Assembly (NCBI RefSeq): GCF_000956475.1
Contig: NZ_JYJB01000010.1
Span: 558,001-622,000, forward strand
Length of the DNA stretch: 64,000 bases
Direction: 5' to 3'
Origin: Microbacterium hydrocarbonoxydans
GTDB lineage: Bacteria > Actinomycetota > Actinomycetes > Actinomycetales > Microbacteriaceae
The notes beneath the pieces were generated by a model that was given only the letters and a program-made list of their open reading frames with translations, ran no database searches and was not told where the DNA came from. This document shows positions 55,769 through 62,365 of this stretch, one piece after another (position 1 is the first letter of the stretch; every line of letters begins with the position of its first letter). The position numbers and the translations under genes were made by a program.

Positions 55769-56551
55769 ATGATCGAACTGCGCACCCCTGCCGAGATCGA
55801 CGAGATGCGCGCCGCCGGACGCTTCGTCGCCGAGACCCTGGCGACGCTGCGAGACGAGACCAAGGTCGGCACGAACCTCCTCGCGATCGACCGCAGGGCG
55901 CATGACATGATCCGCAAGGCGGGTGCCGAGTCCTGCTATATCGACTACCACCCCTCGTTCGGCGCCAGCCCGTTCGGCAAGGTCATCTGCACCTCTGTGA
56001 ACGATGCGGTGCTGCACGGTCTCCCCCACGACTACACGCTGCGCGACGGTGATCTGGTCTCGCTCGACTTCGCGGTCTCCGTCGACGGCTGGGTCGCCGA
56101 CTCTGCCGTGTCCTTCGTCGTCGGGACCCCTCGCGACGAGGACCTTCGCCTGATCGAGACCACCGAGCGAGCGCTGGATGCCGCGATCGCCGCGGCCGTG
56201 GTCGGAAACCGCATCGGCGACATCTCGGCCGCGATCGCCGAGGTCTCCCTTGGCGAGGGCTACTCGATCAACACCGATTTCGGCGGACACGGCGTCGGTC
56301 GCATCATGCACGGCGACCCGCATGTCCCCAACGACGGACGCGCCGGCCGTGGTTTCCCGCTTCGTGCCGGTCTCGTGTTCGCGCTCGAGCCCTGGCTGCT
56401 CGCCACGACGGATGAACTGGTCACGGACCCGGACGGCTGGACGCTGCGCAGCGTCGACGGCTCTCGGGGCGCCCACTCCGAGCACACGGTCGCGGTGACG
56501 GAGGACGGCCCGATCATCCTGACCGACCGCTCGTTCCTCGGAGTCGATTGA
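55769..56551 (+). CDS. map: Methionine aminopeptidase, type I
   Basis: Removes the initiator Met from nascent proteins. The 260-residue protein starts with the short type Ia form (MIELRTPAEIDEMRAAGRFV). Metal ligands are in DLVSLDFAVSVDGWVADSA (D, D), GGHGVGRIMHGDPHVPN (His) and LEPWLL and the final SEHTVAVTEDGP (Glu, Glu). ATG 55769 follows GAGAGGA; GAGAAT at 55741 is a possible -10. No N-terminal SH3-binding zinc domain. Confidence 0.95.
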   Translation: MIELRTPAEIDEMRAAGRFVAETLATLRDETKVGTNLLAIDRRAHDMIRKAGAESCYIDYHPSFGASPFGKVICTSVNDAVLHGLPHDYTLRDGDLVSLDFAVSVDGWVADSAVSFVVGTPRDEDLRLIETTERALDAAIAAAVVGNRIGDISAAIAEVSLGEGYSINTDFGGHGVGRIMHGDPHVPNDGRAGRGFPLRAGLVFALEPWLLATTDELVTDPDGWTLRSVDGSRGAHSEHTVAVTEDGPIILTDRSFLGVD

Positions 56552-56557
56552 GGGCTC

Positions 56558-57295
56558 TCAGACGCGCCGATACAGGAAGACGGCGGTGATCATCGGCAGA
56601 TCGAACTCGGTGCGTCCGGCCGTATGGGGATTCTGATCCAGAACTCGCTCGATCGCCGCCATCTTCTCCTCACGGCCGGCTTCATCGGCGACGAGGAACG
56701 TGCTCACCGTCGACCATCGGCCGAGGTAGTCCGCACGTGTGATCCGCTCTCTCCAGCGCAGTTCCGCGTGCTGCACGAAAGTGAAGCCGGGAAGATCGTC
56801 GGCAGCACTGGCGGACGTGCTGTCGGCGTCTCCTACCGCCGGATGGGCGACCCTGTGCGCAGCGCGATCCCATGCGCAGTCGGGGTCGGAGTGGTTCCAC
56901 ACCAGGCCGAGCATCCCTCCCGGCAGCAGAACCCGCGAGATCTCGGCGCAGGCGCGCTCACGGTCGAACCAGTGGAATGCCTGCGCGACCGCCACCGCGT
57001 CGACCGATGCGTCCGGAAGCGGAATGCTCTCCGCGGTCCCGTCCACCGCCTCGACCTCGGGGAGCTTGGATCGCAGGACGTCGAGCATGGCCGCAGCAGG
57101 TTCGACCGCGATGACCCTGCCTGCGCGCCCGAGCAGCCGCTCGGTGAATTTCCCGGTCCCCGCGCCGAGATCGAGCACAGCCTCGACAGGCGCCGGCAGC
57201 AGCATCTCCGCCGCGGCCGAGGGGAATCCGGGTCGGAAGCGGTCGTAGTCCGCTCCCGACCGCTCGAACGACTTCGCCAGCATCTCGTCGACCAT
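56558..57295 (-). CDS. Class I SAM-dependent methyltransferase
   Basis: 245-residue methyltransferase. SAM-binding motif I is AVLDLGAGTGKFTERLLG (about residues 40-57), acidic loop VIAVEPAAAML and VDAVAVAQAFHWFDRERA near residue 105. It resembles small ubiE-like or trans-aconitate methyltransferases; substrate unknown. TAGCGT lies exactly 6 nt before the ATG. Divergent from the phosphatase gene, sharing a 43-bp gap. Confidence 0.85.
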   Translation of the reverse strand: MVDEMLAKSFERSGADYDRFRPGFPSAAAEMLLPAPVEAVLDLGAGTGKFTERLLGRAGRVIAVEPAAAMLDVLRSKLPEVEAVDGTAESIPLPDASVDAVAVAQAFHWFDRERACAEISRVLLPGGMLGLVWNHSDPDCAWDRAAHRVAHPAVGDADSTSASAADDLPGFTFVQHAELRWRERITRADYLGRWSTVSTFLVADEAGREEKMAAIERVLDQNPHTAGRTEFDLPMITAVFLYRRV

Positions 57296-57301
57296 GCCCC
57301 G

Positions 57302-57307
57302 ACGCTA
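57302..57307 (-). promoter_or_regulatory. -10 hexamer TAGCGT, leaderless start of methyltransferase
   Basis: TAGCGT ends 6 nt before ATG 57295. Confidence 0.5.
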
Positions 57308-57326
57308 CCAGCGCGCATCCCTGTGC

Positions 57327-57332
57327 CATATT
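57327..57332 (+). promoter_or_regulatory. -10 hexamer CATATT, leaderless start of phosphatase
   Basis: CATATT ends 6 nt before ATG 57339. Confidence 0.45.
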
Positions 57333-57338
57333 GAGTGC

Positions 57339-57932
57339 ATGATCCCCCAGGACCGTCATGTGCCCGAGCGCCTTCTCCTGGCGCGACACGGCCAGACGCG
57401 CTGGAATCTCGAGCATCGACTCCAGGGGCAGCTCGATTCCCCCCTCACGGATGAGGGCCTTCGGCAGGCGAAGGCGGTCGCCGAGCGTGTGGTCGGATCC
57501 GGTGTCGCGATGGTCTTCACGAGCCCGCTCGGGCGTGCGCTCCAGACGGCGGTCGTCATCGCCGAGCGTCTGGGCGTCGATGTCGTCGCAGTCGATGAGC
57601 TCGCCGACGTCCACCAAGGCGATATGGCCGGTCTCACCTGGGACGAGATCGACATCGAGCACCCCGGAGCGCGGGCGGACCGCGCCGCAAACCGCTACGG
57701 CTGGGCGTTCCCCGGCGGCGAGAGCTATGCTCAGGCCCGCGCACGCGCGCGCCGCGCCCTGTCCGCATGCGGCTGGGCGTCGAGCGGAGTCCCGCTCCTG
57801 GTCGGTCACGAGATGATCGGACGGATGCTGCGCGCCGAGCTGCGCGGTCTCGACGGCCCCAGTGCGCTAGCGCTCCGGCATCCCCACGACGTGGTCTTCG
57901 AGATCACGAACGGAGTCGAGCGGATCCTCTGA
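57339..57932 (+). CDS. Histidine phosphatase family protein
   Basis: 197-residue phosphatase of the phosphoglycerate-mutase-like branch. The phospho-His is in LLLARHGQTRWNLEHRLQG (about residue 16), with Arg in TSPLGRALQTA, Glu in DELADVHQGDMAGLTWDEI and the second His in LLVGHEMIGRML (about residue 152). Could act on small phosphorylated metabolites; substrate unknown. ATG 57339 is chosen from the CATATT hexamer. Confidence 0.88.
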   Translation: MIPQDRHVPERLLLARHGQTRWNLEHRLQGQLDSPLTDEGLRQAKAVAERVVGSGVAMVFTSPLGRALQTAVVIAERLGVDVVAVDELADVHQGDMAGLTWDEIDIEHPGARADRAANRYGWAFPGGESYAQARARARRALSACGWASSGVPLLVGHEMIGRMLRAELRGLDGPSALALRHPHDVVFEITNGVERIL

Positions 57933-57956
57933 CGCCCTGGACCGCCCAACCGGATC

Positions 57957-58652
57957 TCAGGCGCTGTCGTCCGCCAGAAGGTCCGGCCTCCGCACCCTGG
58001 TCCGCTCGATCTGCTGCTCTCGGCGCCAGGCCGCGATGGCCCCGTGGTTGCCACTGAGCAGGACGTCGGGCACAGCGCGCTCGCGCCATACCGAGGGCTT
58101 GGTGTACGAGGGGTACTCGAGAAGGCCGTCCTCGTGCGACTCCTCGACGAGGCTCTCGGGGTTGCCGACGACGCCCGGGATGAGCCGGCCGATCGCCTCG
58201 ATCATCGCCATCGTGGCGACCTCCCCGCCATTGAGCACGTAGTCGCCGAGGCTCATCAGGCGGACCTCGCCGATCGACGAGGCGTACTCGAACACGCGCT
58301 CATCGATGCCCTCGTACCGGCCGCATCCGAAGATGAGGTGCTCGCGGGTGGCGAGATCGCGGGCCTTCGCCTGCGTGAATACCTCACCTGCGGGCGAGGG
58401 GAAGATGATCGTGGGACGCTCGGATCCCGAGGCGAGCTCGTCCAGCGCGAGCCCCCACGGCTCGGACTTCATCACCATGCCGGCGCCTCCGCCGTACGGC
58501 GTGTCATCCACCGTGCGATGGCGGTCGTGCGTCCAATCCCGGAGGTCGCGCACGTTCAGGTTCAGAATCCCCGAATCGCGTGCCTTACCGAGAAGCGAGA
58601 GCGTCAGACCGTCGAAGTACGACGGGAAGATCGAGACGACGTCGATGCGCAC
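57957..58652 (-). CDS. trmD: tRNA (guanine-N1)-methyltransferase
   Basis: Methylates G37 of tRNAs reading CNN codons. The 231-residue SPOUT enzyme has [18 protein letters not shown] (about residues 51-68), [12 protein letters not shown], and the trefoil knot [20 protein letters not shown] (about residues 133-152). Last gene of rpsP-khpA-rimM-trmD, 9 bp after rimM. Confidence 0.97.
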   Translation of the reverse strand: MRIDVVSIFPSYFDGLTLSLLGKARDSGILNLNVRDLRDWTHDRHRTVDDTPYGGGAGMVMKSEPWGLALDELASGSERPTIIFPSPAGEVFTQAKARDLATREHLIFGCGRYEGIDERVFEYASSIGEVRLMSLGDYVLNGGEVATMAMIEAIGRLIPGVVGNPESLVEESHEDGLLEYPSYTKPSVWRERAVPDVLLSGNHGAIAAWRREQQIERTRVRRPDLLADDSA

Positions 58653-58661
58653 GGCGCAGCC

Positions 58662-59258
58662 TCACTCGGCCGTTTCGGCGGCAGCATCCTCTTGCGCGGC
58701 ATCCGGAAGATCTTCGAATAGACCCGCCGGCGGAGTCACGACGACGCGACCACCGGCCACGTCCACCGTCGGCACGATCGCCTCGACGAACGGGACCATG
58801 ATCTCGCGGTCACCGGCCTTCACGATCAGGAGATCCTGCGCGGGGAAATGCTCGATGCGCGCGACGCGCCCCACGACGACGTCATCGCGCACGACATCGA
58901 GTCCGACCAGCTGCTGATCGAACCATGCGTTCTCTTCGACCTCGGACGTGTCCTGATCGATCCACAGGATCGCCCGCACGAGCCCCTCGGCCGCGGTGCG
59001 GTCATCCACGTCGTCGAAGAAGACGACCGGGTTTCCGTTCATCACGCGATACTCGCGAACAGTGACGGTCTTGCCGTGCCATGGAGATGCCTCCGGCACC
59101 TGCAACGTGAACTCGGCCCCCGGCGTGAAACGACGCTCAGGGTTGTCGGTGTACAGCTCGAGCTTGAGCGCACCCTTCAGGCCGTGGGCCTTGACGAGGC
59201 GCCCGACGCGCAGCTGGTTCTTGCCCTGGTTCCTGTCGTTCTGCACCACGTCAGTCAT
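58662..59258 (-). CDS. rimM: Ribosome maturation factor RimM
   Basis: Assists 30S head assembly near S19. The 198-residue protein has the barrel N-terminus (LRVGRLVKAHGLKGALKLELYTDNPERRF) and PRC-barrel C-terminal domain (VVRDDVVVGRVARIEHFPAQDLL). The ATG overlaps the khpA stop by 8 bp (ATGACTGA). The acidic C-terminal tail of about 25 residues is longer than usual. Confidence 0.95.
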   Translation of the reverse strand: MTDVVQNDRNQGKNQLRVGRLVKAHGLKGALKLELYTDNPERRFTPGAEFTLQVPEASPWHGKTVTVREYRVMNGNPVVFFDDVDDRTAAEGLVRAILWIDQDTSEVEENAWFDQQLVGLDVVRDDVVVGRVARIEHFPAQDLLIVKAGDREIMVPFVEAIVPTVDVAGGRVVVTPPAGLFEDLPDAAQEDAAAETAE

Positions 59259-59481
59259 CCGCGACGTCGACGCGCACGCGACGGCCGTCCGCCAGTGCGG
59301 TGATGAGCGTGCGAAGTGCTTTGGCGGTGCGGCCGCCGCGCCCGATCACGCGTCCACGGTCGTCGGGGTGCACGCGCACCTCGAGGAGATCGCCTCGCGG
59401 CGACGCGGATTCATTGATACGCACATCCTCCGGGTGATCGACGATCCCCTTGACGATGTGTTCGAGCGCGGCGGCGAGCAC
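59251..59481 (-). CDS. khpA: KH-domain RNA-binding protein KhpA
   Basis: 76-residue single KH domain that binds RNA with KhpB-like partners. The GxxG loop is RVIGRGGRTAKALRTL (about residues 42-57), preceded by the strand EVRVHPDDRG. It lies 6 bp downstream of rpsP and overlaps rimM, the standard place in Gram-positive bacteria. Confidence 0.93.
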   Translation of the reverse strand: MLAAALEHIVKGIVDHPEDVRINESASPRGDLLEVRVHPDDRGRVIGRGGRTAKALRTLITALADGRRVRVDVADD

Positions 59482-59487
59482 GACGGA

Positions 59488-59925
59488 TTACTCCGCGTCT
59501 GCGGCGGGAGCCTCAGCGGCCTCCGCGTCGGCCTCGACAGCGGCGGGAGCCTCCTCAGCGGGAGCCTCCTTCTTCTCCGCCTTCGGCTTCACGACGGACT
59601 TCTTGGAAGCGTCGATCTCGAAAGCGGCCTTGGGCTCTGCGACCTTGAGGGTGGACTTCGCGTCCTTGTCGCCCTTGAACTTGCCCCAGTCGCCCGTGAT
59701 CTTGAGCAGCGCGGTGACCTGCTCGGTCGGCTGAGCGCCGACGGACAGCCAGTACTGCGCACGCTCGGAGTCGACCTCGATGAACGAGGGCTCCTCGGTG
59801 GGGTGGTACTTGCCGATCTCCTCGATCACGCGACCATCGCGCTTGGTGCGCGAGTCTGCGACGACGATGCGGTAGTAGGGCGCACGGATCTTGCCCAGGC
59901 GCTTGAGACGAATCTTGACAGCCAC
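59488..59925 (-). CDS. rpsP: 30S ribosomal protein S16
   Basis: Small-subunit assembly protein. The 145-residue protein starts [21 protein letters not shown] from a GTG preceded by AGGAG (59925), and contains [18 protein letters not shown]. Residues after about 85 form a Lys- then Ala/Glu-rich tail of 60 residues that is longer than in E. coli S16 (82 residues). First gene of the operon with khpA, rimM and trmD. Confidence 0.97.
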   Translation of the reverse strand: MAVKIRLKRLGKIRAPYYRIVVADSRTKRDGRVIEEIGKYHPTEEPSFIEVDSERAQYWLSVGAQPTEQVTALLKITGDWGKFKGDKDAKSTLKVAEPKAAFEIDASKKSVVKPKAEKKEAPAEEAPAAVEADAEAAEAPAADAE

Positions 59926-60060
59926 GATTCTCCTGAATTGTGTGGAAGGAAACGAACCGATCGCCTGGAGAGTGGGGTGCACACCCGGCGGAAGCTCTGA
60001 AAGGGAGGATGAGTGCTGGATAGAGGGTCGAGCACGTCGTCCAAACCTCTATTCTGCCAG
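59926..60060 (-). promoter_or_regulatory. rpsP promoter and long leader
   Basis: CAGAAT (60051-60056, minus strand) is a probable -10 and yields a leader of about 118 nt. The sequence TGGCAGAAT is the same as at the rplS promoter. A short GTGCT/AGCAC pairing occurs early in the leader; no known riboswitch is evident. Confidence 0.4.
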
Positions 60061-60121
60061 ATGCGCGGCCTCGGCGCGAAACGTGGCGACACGGTGCGGT
60101 CGTGTCGCGCACCCCACATGT

Positions 60122-60127
60122 CAGACT
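60122..60127 (+). promoter_or_regulatory. -10 hexamer CAGACT, leaderless start of YbdK gene
   Basis: CAGACT ends 6 nt before GTG 60134, selecting this start within a longer frame. Confidence 0.45.
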
Positions 60128-60133
60128 GTGCAC

Positions 60134-61285
60134 GTGAAGCTCGAATTCGCTCCGTCCGCCCGCTCCACCGTCGGGCTGGAATGGGAGATCATGCTCGCCG
60201 ATCCTGCGAGCGGAGATCTGGTCGGGCGAGCACCCGAGCTGCTCAGCGCACTCGAGGCCGAGAGCGCCGACGAGCGCCACACCGTGACCGGCGAGCTCCT
60301 CACCAACACGATCGAGGTCACGAGCGGGGTCGGCTCCTCCGTCGCGCAGGCGATCGACGACATCGCCAAGGCCATCGCGGCTGTCCGGGCCGCCACCGAT
60401 CCGGCCGGCATCGAGCTGCTCTCCGCCGGAAGCCACCCGTTCGCGCAGTGGTATGAGCAGCAGGTCACCGACAAGACGCGGTACCACAAGCTGATCGAGC
60501 GAACCCAGTGGTGGGGACGCAACATGATGATCTGGGGCATCCACGTGCACGTCGGCGTGGAGGACCCCCGCAAGGTATTCCCCATCATCAACGCTCTCGC
60601 CGGCTTCCTGCCCCATCTGCAGTCACTCGCGGCATCGAGCCCGTTCTGGGCCGGCGAACGCACCGGCTACGCCTCGAACCGCGCCCTCGTCTTCCAGCAG
60701 CTGCCCACCGCGGGGCTCCCCTGGCCGCTTCACGACTGGCAGCAGTTCGAATCCTTCCTCGACGACATGGTCCGCACGGGAGTGATGGCCGATGCCTCGG
60801 AGGTGCGCTGGGACATCCGTCCTGCTCCACGGTGGGGCACCATCGAGGTGCGCGCCTGCGACGGCATGTCCACGCTCCCGGAGCTCGCCGCCGTGGCGTC
60901 GCTGATCCAGGTGCTCGTGGAGCATTTCTCCCGGCAGCTCGACGAGGGGCGCGAGCTTCCCATGCTCCAGAGCTGGTTCCACCGCGAGAACAAGTGGCGT
61001 GCGGCGCGCTACGGACTCGACGCCCGCGTGATCGTGGACTCGCATGGAGGGCAGCGCCATGTGCGCGATCACCTGTCCGACACCCTCGAAGAACTCGCAC
61101 CGATCGCGGTCGATCTGGGCTGCGAGAGGGAGTTCGCGAGCATCGGCAGGATCCTCCAGGACGGCGCGAGCTACGCTCGTCAGCTGACAGTGGCGGATGC
61201 CGCGGGCGGTGACCTCTCCGCGGTCGTGCACCACCTCATCAGGGAGTTCCGCTCGGGGCCTGAGGCCTCGACGCACGAAGAGTGA
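60134..61285 (+). CDS. YbdK-family carboxylate-amine ligase
   Basis: ATP-grasp-like GCS2 enzyme of 383 residues related to glutamate--cysteine ligase. N-terminal motif RSTVGLEWEIMLADPASGDLV, HPFAQWYEQQVT (about residues 103-114), MMIWGIHVHVGVEDPRK with metal ligands, and APRWGTIEVRACD (about residues 236-248). Whether it makes gamma-glutamylcysteine is doubtful, since actinobacteria normally use mycothiol; weak or different activity is likely. GTG start from the CAGACT hexamer. Confidence 0.88.
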   Translation: MKLEFAPSARSTVGLEWEIMLADPASGDLVGRAPELLSALEAESADERHTVTGELLTNTIEVTSGVGSSVAQAIDDIAKAIAAVRAATDPAGIELLSAGSHPFAQWYEQQVTDKTRYHKLIERTQWWGRNMMIWGIHVHVGVEDPRKVFPIINALAGFLPHLQSLAASSPFWAGERTGYASNRALVFQQLPTAGLPWPLHDWQQFESFLDDMVRTGVMADASEVRWDIRPAPRWGTIEVRACDGMSTLPELAAVASLIQVLVEHFSRQLDEGRELPMLQSWFHRENKWRAARYGLDARVIVDSHGGQRHVRDHLSDTLEELAPIAVDLGCEREFASIGRILQDGASYARQLTVADAAGGDLSAVVHHLIREFRSGPEASTHEE

Positions 61286-61291
61286 GACCCC

Positions 61292-62263
61292 TCAATCGTC
61301 TACGAGCCGCCGAGCGAGTCCCTCGTCGAGGACGACATCGGTGATCAGCTCGGCGGAGATGGCCGACCGCAGGCTGATGAGCTTCGGGATCCCCGACACC
61401 ACGCAAACGCGACGCGGAACACGCCGCAGCCGATCGAGGCCCGGCCCTGTGGCCCGGGCGTTCACGCGGATATCCTTCCACGATCCGTCTGCGCGGAAGA
61501 ACACGGTCGCCACATCGCCGATCGCGTTGTCCTCGCGGAGGCTGCGATAGTCGTCGCGGCTGAGGTAGCCGCCCACGTAGACCCGGCTGGGCACCTCGGC
61601 CGCGGGTGAGCCTAGGCTGAACACCGCGATGTCCATCTTCGCCTGAAGGTCGAGCACTCGTCGCGTGCTGCGTTCTCGCCACATCGCCTCACGGGTGTGT
61701 GGGTCATCGAAGAACGCCGGCACCGGGAACTGCTGCACCTGGGCGCCGAAGGCGCTGCCGAATCGCTGCAGGATGTCGCTCGAATATTCGACGCCGCTGG
61801 TCTGCGTGTTGCCGGCTCCGTTGAGCTGCACGAAGGTCGTGTTGTGCGTCTCCTTCTGCGTGAGCCCCCGGCTCACCGCGCTGATCGTCGATCCCCAGGC
61901 GACACCGACGATCATGTTCGAATCGACGAACTGCGACAGCAGACGCCCCGCCGTGAGCGCGACACGCTCGAGCCGCTCCACCTCGCTGACGATCTCGGGC
62001 ATCGGGACGACGTGCGCGGCGACGTGATGACGATCGCGAATGCGCTGCTCCAGCATCCCGAGCCGCTCCAGCGGAGAGTTGATCCTGATGTCGACCAGCC
62101 CGCTCTCGCGGGCGAAGCTGAGCAGGCGCGACACCGACGAGCGGGAGGTGCCGAGCTCTTGCGCGATCACCTCCATCGTCTTGTCCTGCATGTAGTACAG
62201 CTGCGCGGCGGTGAGCGCCGCGACCAGCTTGGAGTCGCGGGATTCCGCGTCGGTCTTCGCCAT
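61292..62263 (-). CDS. SorC/DeoR-like sugar-binding transcriptional regulator
   Basis: 323-residue repressor. The N-terminal helix-turn-helix (AAQLYYMQDKTMEVIAQELG, then TSRSSVSRLLSFARE, about residues 17-52) is followed by a sugar-phosphate-binding domain of the SorC type (VGVAWGSTISAVSRGL; FVQLNGAGNTQTSGVEYS). M41 of the long frame (ATG 62263) is preferred because AGGAGG then lies 5 nt upstream, against 2 nt for the ATG before it. Divergent from glpD with a perfect palindrome between, so it very likely controls glycerol 3-phosphate use. Confidence 0.88.
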   Translation of the reverse strand: MAKTDAESRDSKLVAALTAAQLYYMQDKTMEVIAQELGTSRSSVSRLLSFARESGLVDIRINSPLERLGMLEQRIRDRHHVAAHVVPMPEIVSEVERLERVALTAGRLLSQFVDSNMIVGVAWGSTISAVSRGLTQKETHNTTFVQLNGAGNTQTSGVEYSSDILQRFGSAFGAQVQQFPVPAFFDDPHTREAMWRERSTRRVLDLQAKMDIAVFSLGSPAAEVPSRVYVGGYLSRDDYRSLREDNAIGDVATVFFRADGSWKDIRVNARATGPGLDRLRRVPRRVCVVSGIPKLISLRSAISAELITDVVLDEGLARRLVDD

Positions 62264-62287
62264 CATGACCTCCTGGAGTTCGATCCT

Positions 62288-62301
62288 TGCACATATGTGC
62301 A
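62288..62301. promoter_or_regulatory. Palindromic operator between regulator and glpD
   Basis: TGCACATATGTGCA is a perfect 14-bp palindrome, 24 bp before the regulator start and 64 bp before the glpD start. On the minus strand its centre contains a -10-like TATGTG, suggesting autorepression. It is the likely site of the SorC-type regulator. Confidence 0.65.
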
Positions 62302-62307
62302 GTGGGC

Positions 62308-62335
62308 TTGCGCGCTGTACCGGCCTGGGTAAATG
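62308..62335 (+). promoter_or_regulatory. Probable glpD promoter
   Basis: TTGCGC (62308-62313) and TAAATG (62330-62335) with a 16-bp spacer, just downstream of the palindrome. The leader carries GAGAGAGGT-like purines before ATG 62366. Confidence 0.4.
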
Positions 62336-62365
62336 CTGGGGGCAAGCAGAGAAGAGAGGTCGAGG

